Assembly: GCF_000813005.1 (NCBI RefSeq)
Contig: NZ_JSYP01000007.1
Location: 124,001-188,000 of the forward strand
DNA from: Flavobacterium sp. KMS
GTDB taxonomy: Bacteria > Bacteroidota > Bacteroidia > Flavobacteriales > Flavobacteriaceae
Reading direction: 5' to 3'
Length of the DNA stretch: 64,000 nucleotides
Part shown: one piece after another, positions 23,267-32,135 of the stretch
Layout of the letters: the number at the start of each line of letters is the position of its first letter
How positions within the stretch are numbered: the stretch's first letter is position 1
The notes under the pieces: model-generated
Seen by the model: only the letters and a program-made list of their open reading frames with translations
Told to the model about the DNA's origin: nothing
Database searches by the model: none
Translations under genes and position numbers: made by a program

Positions 23267-26200
23267 ATGAAAAAAAAATTAAACATATACTCATTGCTAT
23301 TACTTCTGCTTGTATCTGCCGGAATTAATGCACAAGATACAACCCCTCTTATACAATCTAAACTCGACGGAACCATAGTCGATGACATTACAAATCAACC
23401 CATTATTGGAGCATCTGTAAACATTAAAGGTACTACGCACGGAGTAGTTACAGATGCCGAAGGAAAATTTTATTTTCAGACAGGTCAAAAATTCCCATAC
23501 ACTTTAATAGTAAGTTATATAGGATATAAAAAAGCCGAAGTAATTGTTGAGAAGAATCCTATTACCATTAGTTTAAAAGAAGAACGCCAAGAACTAGACG
23601 AATTAGTAGTTGTGGGATATGGAGCTCAAAAAAGAAAAGACATTACAGGTTCTGTAGCTTCAGTTCCTAAAGCAAATCTGGCACAGGTTACCTCATCGGC
23701 AGATAACTTACTACGAGGCGCAATTCCCGGAGTAGTTGTTACCCAAAGTTCTGGACAGCCCGGAGCTTCATCTAGTGTACGTATCCGAGGAGGAAACTCG
23801 ATTACGGCAGGTAATGAACCTCTTTATGTTGTAGATGGAATATTAATTTATAATGACAATAGTAATAGTACTGCGGGTGTATCTTATTCTGGAGCAACGG
23901 TTAATGTACTATCAACAATTAATCCTGGTGATATAGAATCTATTGAGGTTCTTAAAGATGCATCGGCAACTGCAATTTATGGATCTCGTGGTGCAAATGG
24001 TGTCGTACTTATTACTACCAAAAAAGGAATAAAAGGACAAGACAATATTTCGTATCAAGGGTATTTTGGATTTCAGAATGTTTCAAAAAAATTAAACTTG
24101 ATGAATGCCAGCGAATGGGCAAGTTTACGTAATGATGTTCAGGCAAGTATAGGACAAGCACCTTCATTCTCGCCAGCTCAGATAGAAGCACTAAAAACTT
24201 CTGGAGATTATGACTGGCAAAAGGCAGCTTTTAGAACTGCAGCTCCTATCCAAAATCATCAATTGACTTTTTCTGGCGGAGATGATCGCTCAAGATATGC
24301 CGTTTCTGCAGGTTATTTTGATCAAGAAGGTATTTTACTTGGATCAGATTTTAAACGAATTTCTCTTCGCGCCAATTATGAAAGAAACTATTCTCAAGCA
24401 TTTAAGTTTGGTGTAAACGCTAATTATAGCAACTCAATATCTAATGGTGTCGGTTCTAATTCTAGCAGCAGACAACCAAATCCGCTAGTTGCTGCTTTAT
24501 TAATGGCTCCTGTAGTTCCTATCAAAAATTCTGATGGATCTTATAATGTAACACAAAATCCTTACGCTACATCTGTTAATGGTTATATACCAAATCCGAT
24601 TAATGATTTGGAAAATACTACCAATGAAACCAAAATTAATAGAATATTGACCAGCCTGTTTGGGGAATATAAAATAACTAAAGAACTAACCGCCAAAGTT
24701 GCTGTAAGTGGAGATGTTATTGGTACTAAACAAAATTATTATGCTCCGTCGTATACTACAAATGGTGCAGGAACAAAAGGATTGGCTTCTGTAGGTGACC
24801 GATTAGTAAGTTCTGTATTAAATGAAAACACTTTAAACTACAACACCACTTTTGGCGAAGACCATAAATTCTCTGCTTTGGCAGGATATACACTTCAATA
24901 CACCGAAGGAGAAATAGTTAATGCAGGTGCAAATACTTTTGTAAATGATGCAAATACTTACAATGCTTTACAAGATGGTGTACCCGTAAAACCATATAGT
25001 GATGCTTTTGAGAGTGTGTTGAAATCATGGTTAACCAGAATAAATTATTCTTATAAAGGCAAATATAATTTTACATTATCTGCTCGTGCGGATGGATCTT
25101 CGAGATTTGGTTCGGAATCGCTTTGGGGCTATTTCCCATCGGCAGGATTTTCATGGAACATAACCGAAGAAGAATTTGCTAAAAATATTAAAGGTGTAAC
25201 CGAAGCAAAATTAAGATTAACAGCGGGAACAACAGGAAATCAGGAAATCGGAAATTATCTTTCTTTGGCTTCAATGGGTTCTGTTAACTATGCTTTTGGA
25301 GGAACCTTACAAACAGGATTAGCTCCTACCCGATTAGCAAATCCAGACTTAAAATGGGAAAAAACCAATCAATATAATGTAGGTTTAGATTTATCATTAT
25401 TAGACAGAAGAGTAAATTTTGTTTTTGATGTGTACTATAAAAAAACAAACGATTTACTTATAAATGTACCAATTCCGCTTACTTCAGGATATGCGACAGT
25501 ACTACAAAATATTGGTGGAGTTGAAAATAAAGGAATCGAAATTGGCTTAACAACAGAAAATTTAAGAACAGAAAACTTCTCATGGAATTCTAACATTGTT
25601 TTCTCTGCCAATAAAAACAAAGTAGTTTCTATAGGAAATGGAGTTGATCAATTTTTTCCTGTAGTTCCTAATGGTTCTTTATTGCAACAACAACCTGTAA
25701 CGGTAAAAGTAGGTTCGCCTTTGGGAACTTTTTGGGGATACAAAACCAATGGTATTTTTCAGACTCAAGAAGAAGTTAACACACAACCTAAAATAAACAG
25801 TCTTGCTAATACCAAAGTTGGAGATAGAAAATATGTAGATACTAATGGCGATGGCGTAATATCGGCTGCTGATAAAGGAGATCTTGGAAGTTCACAACCA
25901 AAATTTGTTGGAAGTTTTAGTAATACAATTTCTTATCATGACTTCGATTTGAATTTCTCTCTACAAGGATCTTATGGCGGAAAAATATTTAATGCGCTTA
26001 ACCAACAATTAGAAATTTCTACTCTTGGTACTAATGCAGCAGCAACTCTAAATGATCGCTGGACTCCAACAAATCCAAGCAATGAAATCCCTAGAGCATC
26101 TAGTTCTCCACTAGGTATAGTTTCAGAACGCTACGTAGAAGATGCTTCTTTCCTGAGATTAAAATTAATCACTTTTGGATATACATTACCTAAAAGCCTT

Positions 26201-26389
26201 TCGTCTAAACTAGGAACAAAGAGCATTAAATTTTATGTATCTGCCGAAAACTTAATAACATGGACTAAATACACTGGTTATGATCCAGAGGTAAGTTCTT
26301 ATGAACAAAATAATTTATATCCCGGAATTGACTTTGGAGCTTATCCAAATTCTAAAACATTCATTTCTGGCTTGAACGTAACTTTCTAA
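23267..26389 (+). CDS. SusC/RagA-family TonB-dependent outer-membrane receptor
   Basis: 1040 aa. The ATG at 23267 is chosen because MKKKLNIYSLLLLLLVSAGINAQ is a clear signal peptide; the ATG at 23216 adds 17 implausible residues. Residues ~30-110 form the carboxypeptidase-like domain (LDGTIVDDITNQPIIGASVNIKG). The TonB-box-like DELVVVGYGAQKRKDITGSV follows, then the plug (LLRGAIPGVVVTQSSGQPG, SVRIRGGNSITAGNEPLYVVDG, IESIEVLKDASATAIYGSRG). The rest is a 22-strand barrel ending FISGLNVTF. Its partner SusD is 15 bases downstream. With sulfatases behind it and no glycoside hydrolase, the likely cargo is a sulfated small molecule. Confidence 0.95.
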   Translation: MKKKLNIYSLLLLLLVSAGINAQDTTPLIQSKLDGTIVDDITNQPIIGASVNIKGTTHGVVTDAEGKFYFQTGQKFPYTLIVSYIGYKKAEVIVEKNPITISLKEERQELDELVVVGYGAQKRKDITGSVASVPKANLAQVTSSADNLLRGAIPGVVVTQSSGQPGASSSVRIRGGNSITAGNEPLYVVDGILIYNDNSNSTAGVSYSGATVNVLSTINPGDIESIEVLKDASATAIYGSRGANGVVLITTKKGIKGQDNISYQGYFGFQNVSKKLNLMNASEWASLRNDVQASIGQAPSFSPAQIEALKTSGDYDWQKAAFRTAAPIQNHQLTFSGGDDRSRYAVSAGYFDQEGILLGSDFKRISLRANYERNYSQAFKFGVNANYSNSISNGVGSNSSSRQPNPLVAALLMAPVVPIKNSDGSYNVTQNPYATSVNGYIPNPINDLENTTNETKINRILTSLFGEYKITKELTAKVAVSGDVIGTKQNYYAPSYTTNGAGTKGLASVGDRLVSSVLNENTLNYNTTFGEDHKFSALAGYTLQYTEGEIVNAGANTFVNDANTYNALQDGVPVKPYSDAFESVLKSWLTRINYSYKGKYNFTLSARADGSSRFGSESLWGYFPSAGFSWNITEEEFAKNIKGVTEAKLRLTAGTTGNQEIGNYLSLASMGSVNYAFGGTLQTGLAPTRLANPDLKWEKTNQYNVGLDLSLLDRRVNFVFDVYYKKTNDLLINVPIPLTSGYATVLQNIGGVENKGIEIGLTTENLRTENFSWNSNIVFSANKNKVVSIGNGVDQFFPVVPNGSLLQQQPVTVKVGSPLGTFWGYKTNGIFQTQEEVNTQPKINSLANTKVGDRKYVDTNGDGVISAADKGDLGSSQPKFVGSFSNTISYHDFDLNFSLQGSYGGKIFNALNQQLEISTLGTNAAATLNDRWTPTNPSNEIPRASSSPLGIVSERYVEDASFLRLKLITFGYTLPKSLSSKLGTKSIKFYVSAENLITWTKYTGYDPEVSSYEQNNLYPGIDFGAYPNSKTFISGLNVTF

Positions 26390-26404
26390 GTAAAAAAATA
26401 AACG

Positions 26405-27877
26405 ATGAAAAAAATAATAATAACATTACTATTAAGTGTCGGTCTGTTTATATCGTGCACCGAACTTGAGGTAACACCAACCTCATTTGTAACCGAAGAC
26501 AATTACTTTAAAACCCAAGATGATGCAGTAGCAAGCGTAAATGCTGTATATGCCTCTTTGAGTCTTGATCCGGGAGAACAAAGTTTATTTGGGAGAAATC
26601 TTTATTTCCTAACCGATATGGCGACTGATTATGCTGCGGCAGGAGTTTCGGCTACAAATCCACAAGTAAGAGCATTGAGTAGTTTAACTCATGATGCAAC
26701 TTCTGATCGTGTACAAGTGGCTTGGCGCCAAATATATTCTGGAATAAACAGAGCCAATGTATCTATCGATAACATCCCAAAAGTATCAGGATCTGAAGTG
26801 GTAAAAACCAGATTGATTAATGAAGCCAAATTTATTAGAGCACTATTATATTTTCAGGCAGTTCGTCTTTGGGGTGGAGTTCCGATAGTTTTACACGAAC
26901 CAAAATCTATTGATTTAGAAAGTCTAAAAGCAAATAGAGCAACAGTAGAACAAGTATACGCACAAATTATTAGCGACTTAAAAGATGCCGAAGGCTTACC
27001 TACTACTTATCCTGCAAATGATGCCGGACGTGCTACATCTGGAGCTGCAAAAGCTATTTTGGCAAAAGTATATTTGACAAGAAAAGATTGGCCTAATGCC
27101 ATCCTTAAAACCAAAGAAGTTATTAATGGTGGATATGGATATGCTCTTTTTGAAAATTTTGCTGATGTATTTAATAAAACTAAAAAGAACGGAAAAGAAC
27201 ATATTTTTTCGGTACAATTTGAGCCAAATCAGGCAGGAAATGGATCTAGTGGAAGTACTTTTCAAGGAACATCTTTTACAGGATTTACAGCCACAGAACC
27301 CGCAGATATCATCTCGGATGTAGCTTTATTTTATGATACTTATACCGCTGGAGATACCAGAAGAGATGTAAGTTATGCCAAACAACTGCTGAATCCTGCT
27401 ACAGGAACACTTTATACTTTTCCTAAACCAATTTTTAAAAAATACCTAGATCTCACAAACCTAGCGACTCCGGGTAATGTGGCCATTAATTTTCCGATTA
27501 TTCGCTATGCCGACATCTTATTGTCTTTAGCGGAAGCGACAAATGAACAATCCGGACCTACTACCGAAGCTTATGAAGCTTTAAACCAAGTAAGAAGGAG
27601 AGCTTATGGAAAACCAATTAATACACCAGATCCAACAATAGATTTATCAGGATTAACCCCTGTAACATTTAGAGCAGCGATTCAGGAAGAACGCAAAAAA
27701 GAATTTGTACAAGAAGGACAACGCTGGTATGATTTAGTACGTTGGGGAACATTGGTAACCGAAGTTAAAAAAGTAGTAGCAAAAGCTTCAGTTTCAGAAA
27801 GAAACAATCTATACCCAATTCCGCAAAGCGAAAGAAATATTAACCCAGTTGGTTTACCACAAAACCCTGGATATTAA
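26405..27877 (+). CDS. SusD/RagB-family surface lipoprotein
   Basis: 490 aa. The lipoprotein signal is MKKIIITLLLSVGLFISC with Cys18. Family motifs are the N-terminal YFKTQDDAVASVNAVYASL, the TPR-like core (VQVAWRQIYSGINRANVSIDNIP, LINEAKFIRALLYFQAVRLWGGVPIVL) and the C-terminal IIRYADILLSLAEA, ALNQVRRRAYG, FRAAIQEERKKEFVQEGQRWYDLVRWGTL and LYPIPQSERNINP. It caps the SusC barrel and binds substrate at the cell surface. It lies in one operon with susC and the first sulfatase (26 bases downstream). Confidence 0.95.
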   Translation: MKKIIITLLLSVGLFISCTELEVTPTSFVTEDNYFKTQDDAVASVNAVYASLSLDPGEQSLFGRNLYFLTDMATDYAAAGVSATNPQVRALSSLTHDATSDRVQVAWRQIYSGINRANVSIDNIPKVSGSEVVKTRLINEAKFIRALLYFQAVRLWGGVPIVLHEPKSIDLESLKANRATVEQVYAQIISDLKDAEGLPTTYPANDAGRATSGAAKAILAKVYLTRKDWPNAILKTKEVINGGYGYALFENFADVFNKTKKNGKEHIFSVQFEPNQAGNGSSGSTFQGTSFTGFTATEPADIISDVALFYDTYTAGDTRRDVSYAKQLLNPATGTLYTFPKPIFKKYLDLTNLATPGNVAINFPIIRYADILLSLAEATNEQSGPTTEAYEALNQVRRRAYGKPINTPDPTIDLSGLTPVTFRAAIQEERKKEFVQEGQRWYDLVRWGTLVTEVKKVVAKASVSERNNLYPIPQSERNINPVGLPQNPGY

Positions 27878-27903
27878 CTACAAACCATAAAAAACTATTA
27901 AAA

Positions 27904-29835
27904 ATGAAAAAAATTAATATTAACAGCACGATCAAAAGTCCTAAAAAAGGGCTTTTGATTACTGCTCTCCTAGCCACACAATTAGGAGCAGTACAAGGAT
28001 TTGCACAAACAAATCCAGATACAAACTTTAAAGGCGTAATAGGTAAAACCTTAGCCGACTCTAAAGAATATTGGCCAGAGCCTGTTACGGCACCAAAAGG
28101 CGCACCAAATATAATCTGGATTTTACTAGACGATGTAGGCTTTGGTGCTTCTAGTTCTTTTGGAGGTTTAATACAAACACCAACATTTGATAATTTGGCT
28201 AATAATGGTTTACGCTATACCAACTTTCATACAACAGCTATTTGTGCGCCAACACGTGCGGCATTATTAACCGGAAGAAATTCAGGTAAAGTACATGTTA
28301 GCGGATTTTCGCATACAGTTATGTCAGCAGGTTTTCCGGGTTGGGACGGAAGAATCCCATCTGATAAAGGAACTATAGCTGAGATTTTAAGAGATAAAGG
28401 ATACAACACTTTTGCAGTTGGTAAATATGGATTAACTCCTGATGAAGAAGCTACAGATGCTGGGCCGTTTGACAGATGGCCAACAGGTAAAGGTTTTGAA
28501 CACTTTTTTGGTTTCTTAGGATCACAAACCGATCAATACAAACCAGATTTAGTCGAGGATAATGCGCATGTTACTCCAGATGGCAGACATTTAACAGATC
28601 AGATTACCGATAAAGCTATTAGTTATATTACCAAGCAGCACAAAGCCGCTCCCAATAAACCATTCTTTTTATATTATGCACCCGGAGCAGTTCATGCACC
28701 TCATCAGGTAGCTGATTCTTGGAGCGATCAATATAAAGGAAAGTTTGATGAAGGTTGGGATGTATATCGTGAAAAAGTATTGGCTAATCAGAAAAAATTA
28801 GGTGTAATTCCTGCCAATGCTGTATTACCAGAACGCAATCCGCTTATTACCGATTGGAAAAAATTATCAGCAGATGAGAAAAAAGTATACGCCAGATTCA
28901 TGGAAGTATATGCTGGATATCTTACTTATACTGATCACGAGATTGGAAGAATCGTAAATCATCTAAAAGAAACCAATCAATTAGAGAACACCTTAATTTT
29001 TGTTGCCATTGGTGATAATGGAGCAAGTAAAGAAGGAACTTTACAAGGTACAATTAACCAATCTCTTTTTTCTAAAACAGTATCTGATGAACAAAATCTT
29101 CAGAACAATTTAAACAATATCGGAGAAATTGGTACAGCCAAAGGATTAAATACCAATTACCCTTTAGGATGGGCACAAGCAACAAATTCGCCTTTTAAAA
29201 ATTGGAAACAAGATGCACAATCAGAAGGAGGAACACGCAACCCATTGATTGTTTATTATCCAAAAGAAATTAAAGAAAAAGGCGGTATCAGAAACCAATA
29301 CAGCCATGTAACCGACTTACTGCCTACAACCTTAGATATTGCAGGAATTAAAGCTCCTGAATATATTAGAGAAATCAAGCAAGATGCTATACAAGGTTCT
29401 ACTTTGTACGCTTCGCTAAATAATGCCAAAGCAGAGTCATTACACAAAATACAATACTACTACATTTTTGGAAACAGAGCCATTTACAAAGATGGATGGA
29501 AAGCAGCTGCTGCACACCTTCCAGATTCATTTGCTATAAAAAATTCATTGGGCAAAAACGAAGCACCAGCACCTAGCAATTTTGATACCGATGTTTGGGA
29601 ATTGTATAACCTAAACGAAGATTTTAACGAGCGTGTAAACTTGGCTAAAAAGTACCCAGAGAAATTAGCCGAACTTCAGAAATTATTTGATGAGCAAGCA
29701 AAAGAAAACAACGTTTATCCGCTAATCGACTGGCAAGATGTATTTAATAGAAGAATACATAATCTTGGAGCCGACAAAGGAAAAACACTTCAGGAATTGG
29801 CTAAAAAAGCAACACAATCTGGAGCAACAAATTAA
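27904..29835 (+). CDS. Arylsulfatase (Cys-type, S1 family)
   Basis: 643 aa with a Sec-type signal ending near GFAQT. The sulfatase active-site motif CAPTRAALLTGR places the formylglycine precursor at Cys114. Metal ligands are suggested by IIWILLDDVGFG near 70, a later IGDNGASKEG and GKYGL / HAPH segments. Residues ~540-600 (GNRAIYKDGWKAAA, WELYNLNEDFNERVNLA) match the usual C-terminal sulfatase subdomain. It hydrolyses sulfate esters in the periplasm. The formylglycine-generating enzyme it needs is not in the window. It is the third gene of the operon. Confidence 0.93.
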   Translation: MKKININSTIKSPKKGLLITALLATQLGAVQGFAQTNPDTNFKGVIGKTLADSKEYWPEPVTAPKGAPNIIWILLDDVGFGASSSFGGLIQTPTFDNLANNGLRYTNFHTTAICAPTRAALLTGRNSGKVHVSGFSHTVMSAGFPGWDGRIPSDKGTIAEILRDKGYNTFAVGKYGLTPDEEATDAGPFDRWPTGKGFEHFFGFLGSQTDQYKPDLVEDNAHVTPDGRHLTDQITDKAISYITKQHKAAPNKPFFLYYAPGAVHAPHQVADSWSDQYKGKFDEGWDVYREKVLANQKKLGVIPANAVLPERNPLITDWKKLSADEKKVYARFMEVYAGYLTYTDHEIGRIVNHLKETNQLENTLIFVAIGDNGASKEGTLQGTINQSLFSKTVSDEQNLQNNLNNIGEIGTAKGLNTNYPLGWAQATNSPFKNWKQDAQSEGGTRNPLIVYYPKEIKEKGGIRNQYSHVTDLLPTTLDIAGIKAPEYIREIKQDAIQGSTLYASLNNAKAESLHKIQYYYIFGNRAIYKDGWKAAAAHLPDSFAIKNSLGKNEAPAPSNFDTDVWELYNLNEDFNERVNLAKKYPEKLAELQKLFDEQAKENNVYPLIDWQDVFNRRIHNLGADKGKTLQELAKKATQSGATN

Positions 29836-29850
29836 TAATAAATCATGATT

Positions 29851-29880
29851 CAGGTCTTTTACCAAAACATAAAAGACCTG
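29851..29880 (+). terminator. Hairpin between sulfatase and 39-aa peptide gene
   Basis: CAGGTCTTTT and AAAAGACCTG form a perfect 10-bp stem with a 10-base loop; only a weak T-poor tail follows. It may lower expression of the genes beyond it or stabilise the upstream mRNA. Confidence 0.55.
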
Positions 29881-29900
29881 ATTCTATTAAATAAAAAAAT

Positions 29901-30020
29901 ATGAAACGAGTAGACTTTGAAATTATAGCAAAAAAGATTCTTGTTGGTGCAATACTCTTTTTAGTTCCGCTAATCATTTTGGCTGGAGGTTTAACCTTAG
30001 TAAATCAACTTTTAAAATAA
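29901..30020 (+). CDS. 39-aa single-span membrane peptide
   Basis: MKRVDFEIIAKKILVGAILF is followed by a hydrophobic run and the end TLVNQLLK. It has a basic N-terminus and one membrane helix (~13-34). ATG and stop are clear, and the next gene begins 6 bases later, which supports real translation. It could be an accessory subunit of the hydroxylase-like protein that follows. No family is recognised. Confidence 0.6.
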   Translation: MKRVDFEIIAKKILVGAILFLVPLIILAGGLTLVNQLLK

Positions 30021-30026
30021 GAAATC

Positions 30027-31100
30027 ATGGCAATAGTGCAAAACTCAAATAAAAATTTAAAAAGAGACTTAGCCATCAGTCTTTTTATATACTCCTTGCC
30101 AGTATTGGCAATTTACCTTTACTTTAAATTAAGTAACGGCATCGTAACCGAATCACATATTACATTACCATCGTTTTTAGAATTTGCAAAACCTGCATTT
30201 TCAAACATAAGAACATGGGGATTAACCGTATTTATGCTTGTTCTGGGAATCATAGAATTCACCGCTGGTTTATACGATGATCAATGGACAGGTGAAGAAC
30301 GCAAAATAGATATTATAAGCTTCTTGGCTCCTAAGTTAATCCTACCTCCTATTATTGCATTTTTCAGCTTAACAATATTACCAATAATAATTCCGAATCT
30401 AGAAAATGCACTTTCTTGGGTTCCGTTTTGGGGAGGTTTTTTCTTAATTGCAGTAGCCGATGATTTAACCCAATATTGGTATCACCGTTTGCATCATCAA
30501 GTACCATTTTTATGGCGTTTTCATAGAACACATCATTCAGCTCCGTATATGGGAATGGCGATGCTTTCTAGACAAAACTTTATTTACACCGTGTTTTTCT
30601 CTCAAATATACCTAACAGCTACATTAACCTATTTAGGATTAGGATTACCTGCTTTGTTTGTTTTGGTTATAAAAAGTTTTATCACATTAGGAGCACATTC
30701 TAGTATTGCTTGGGACAAACCTCTTTATAAATACAAAGTATTGCATCCTATTGCATGGGTTTTAGAACGATTAATTTCGACTCCAGCCACGCATCACGCA
30801 CATCATGCAGATACTAGTGGTGATGGTATCGGACATTTTAAAGGCAACTTTGGGAATATGTTTTTCATTTGGGACGTAATCTTCGGGACAGGTTTAATCA
30901 CACGTAAATTCCCAAAATCTTACGGAATCAAATCATACAAACAAGAAGAATGGTATGCACAATTTCTTTGGCCAATATTCAAATCTAAAAAAGAAGGAAG
31001 TGCTCTCGCCGATGGTGTTTTTTCAGTTCCACTAACACAAAAATCAAATAATAACGCTACTCAAACTCCTGCCTATTTTGAACAGCAAACCCAATCCTAA
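30027..31100 (+). CDS. Fatty acid hydroxylase / sterol desaturase family membrane enzyme
   Basis: 357 aa with four to six hydrophobic segments. The di-iron histidine clusters of the family are present: HRLHH near residue 155, HRTHH near 169 and HHAHHAD near 253-259, plus an upstream DDLTQYWY. These enzymes hydroxylate or desaturate lipid-like substrates with oxygen. Its place between a sulfatase and a thioredoxin fusion suggests that it acts on the carbon part released from a sulfated substrate, or on a sulfur-containing lipid. Both are inference. The stop is 4 bases before the next ATG. Confidence 0.88.
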   Translation: MAIVQNSNKNLKRDLAISLFIYSLPVLAIYLYFKLSNGIVTESHITLPSFLEFAKPAFSNIRTWGLTVFMLVLGIIEFTAGLYDDQWTGEERKIDIISFLAPKLILPPIIAFFSLTILPIIIPNLENALSWVPFWGGFFLIAVADDLTQYWYHRLHHQVPFLWRFHRTHHSAPYMGMAMLSRQNFIYTVFFSQIYLTATLTYLGLGLPALFVLVIKSFITLGAHSSIAWDKPLYKYKVLHPIAWVLERLISTPATHHAHHADTSGDGIGHFKGNFGNMFFIWDVIFGTGLITRKFPKSYGIKSYKQEEWYAQFLWPIFKSKKEGSALADGVFSVPLTQKSNNNATQTPAYFEQQTQS

Positions 31101-31104
31101 AAAC

Positions 31105-31830
31105 ATGAAAAATTTAAACATAAAAAACAGCATTACAGCATTAATCCTGCTATTTACGATTGCAGGCTTTGCCCAAGATAAAAGCTCGAATATAGTATCG
31201 CTAGATGTATTTTATTCGAAAATAAAAAGTCAAAAAAATCCACAGATAATTGATGCTCGTGGTGCAGAGGAATTTGCATTGAATCATATAAATGGCGCAG
31301 TCAATTTTAATTTGCAATCTGAGAATTATGTCAAATCTGTGGCTGCTTTAGATAAATCAAAACCCGTATTTATTTACTCCATCGGAGCAGGGCGAAGTGT
31401 AGCATTAGAAAAAGAATTATTAAAAAATGGCTTTAAAGAAGCCTACAGTCTAGAAGGTGGAATCGCCAACTGGATTGGAAACGGAAAACCATTTTATGCT
31501 AATCCCGATAGCTATCGGGATAAAAGCAAATTATCGCTAGCAGAATACAACAAAATCATTGCCGATAACAATTCGGTTTTGGTAGATATTGGATCTAAAT
31601 ATTGTGGCGCTTGCAAAAAAGTAAAACCAGTTCTAGAAACAATAAAAGCACAATATGGTGAAAACTTAAAAATCGTAGAAATTGACTTAGAAGAAAACCC
31701 ACAAGTCATAGCCGACTTAAAATCAATAAAAGTTTTCCCAACCTTGATTCTATATCAAAAAGGAAAAATTGTTTTCAAGAAAGAAGGATTAGGTGATTTG
31801 AAAAAAGATGTTGATCTAGCTTTGAATTAA
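31105..31830 (+). CDS. Secreted rhodanese-thioredoxin fusion (rhodanese Cys replaced by Ser)
   Basis: 241 aa. The start is the ATG at 31105, giving the signal peptide MKNLNIKNSITALILLFTIAGFAQ. Residues ~30-130 form a rhodanese fold (QIIDARGAEEFALNHINGAVNF, LEGGIANWIGNG). Its active loop reads YSIGAGRS, with Ser where the catalytic Cys should be. Residues ~148-241 are a thioredoxin domain with active site CGAC and the cis-Pro in VFPTLILYQKG. It probably acts as a periplasmic thiol protein; the rhodanese part may only bind. A 20-bp perfect palindrome, ATCCCGATAGCTATCGGGAT, lies inside the coding sequence at the linker. Confidence 0.85.
   Translation: MKNLNIKNSITALILLFTIAGFAQDKSSNIVSLDVFYSKIKSQKNPQIIDARGAEEFALNHINGAVNFNLQSENYVKSVAALDKSKPVFIYSIGAGRSVALEKELLKNGFKEAYSLEGGIANWIGNGKPFYANPDSYRDKSKLSLAEYNKIIADNNSVLVDIGSKYCGACKKVKPVLETIKAQYGENLKIVEIDLEENPQVIADLKSIKVFPTLILYQKGKIVFKKEGLGDLKKDVDLALN
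31502..31521. repeat. 20-bp perfect palindrome inside the rhodanese-thioredoxin gene
   Basis: ATCCCGATAGCTATCGGGAT encodes, in frame, the linker residues NPDSYRD between the two domains. The core CCCGATAGCTATCGGG looks like a dispersed intergenic palindrome that has inserted without breaking the frame. Confidence 0.75.
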
Positions 31831-32135
31831 AGGTTCTAAGGTTCTGAGGCGCAAAGGTTCAAAGGTTTTCCTGTAGAGACGCACCGCAGTGCGTCTAACC
31901 ATTCAAAGGTTTAAAAAAAGGTACTAAGACACTAAGATTCTGAGGTTCTAAGCCGCAAAGGTTTTCTGTAGAGACACACCGCAGTGCGTCTAACCATTCA
32001 AAAGCTTTATAGAAATAAATAATCCTTCAAATCCTTTTAATCTGTGGCAGAAAAAGAAGCAAAGCTTTTACGCAACATTACCATACCTACAAGGTCAAAA
32101 AAAGACCTTGCAGGAAAAAAATAAAAAACATTAAA
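31831..32135. repeat. Repeat-filled spacer before the YeiH gene
   Basis: No gene is seen. AAGGTTC-type words fill 31829-31960. Two direct copies of the GACGCAC palindrome unit lie at 31873-31896 and 31968-31991 (the second with GACACAC), each followed by TAACCATTCAAA. A hairpin CCTACAAGGTC / GACCTTGCAGG lies at 32086-32114, 21 bases before the next ATG. Confidence 0.75.

Noticed and set aside
31829..31991. Possible CRISPR-like array
   Set aside because: Only two palindromic units with low-complexity words between them; no uniform repeat-spacer pattern and no cas genes.
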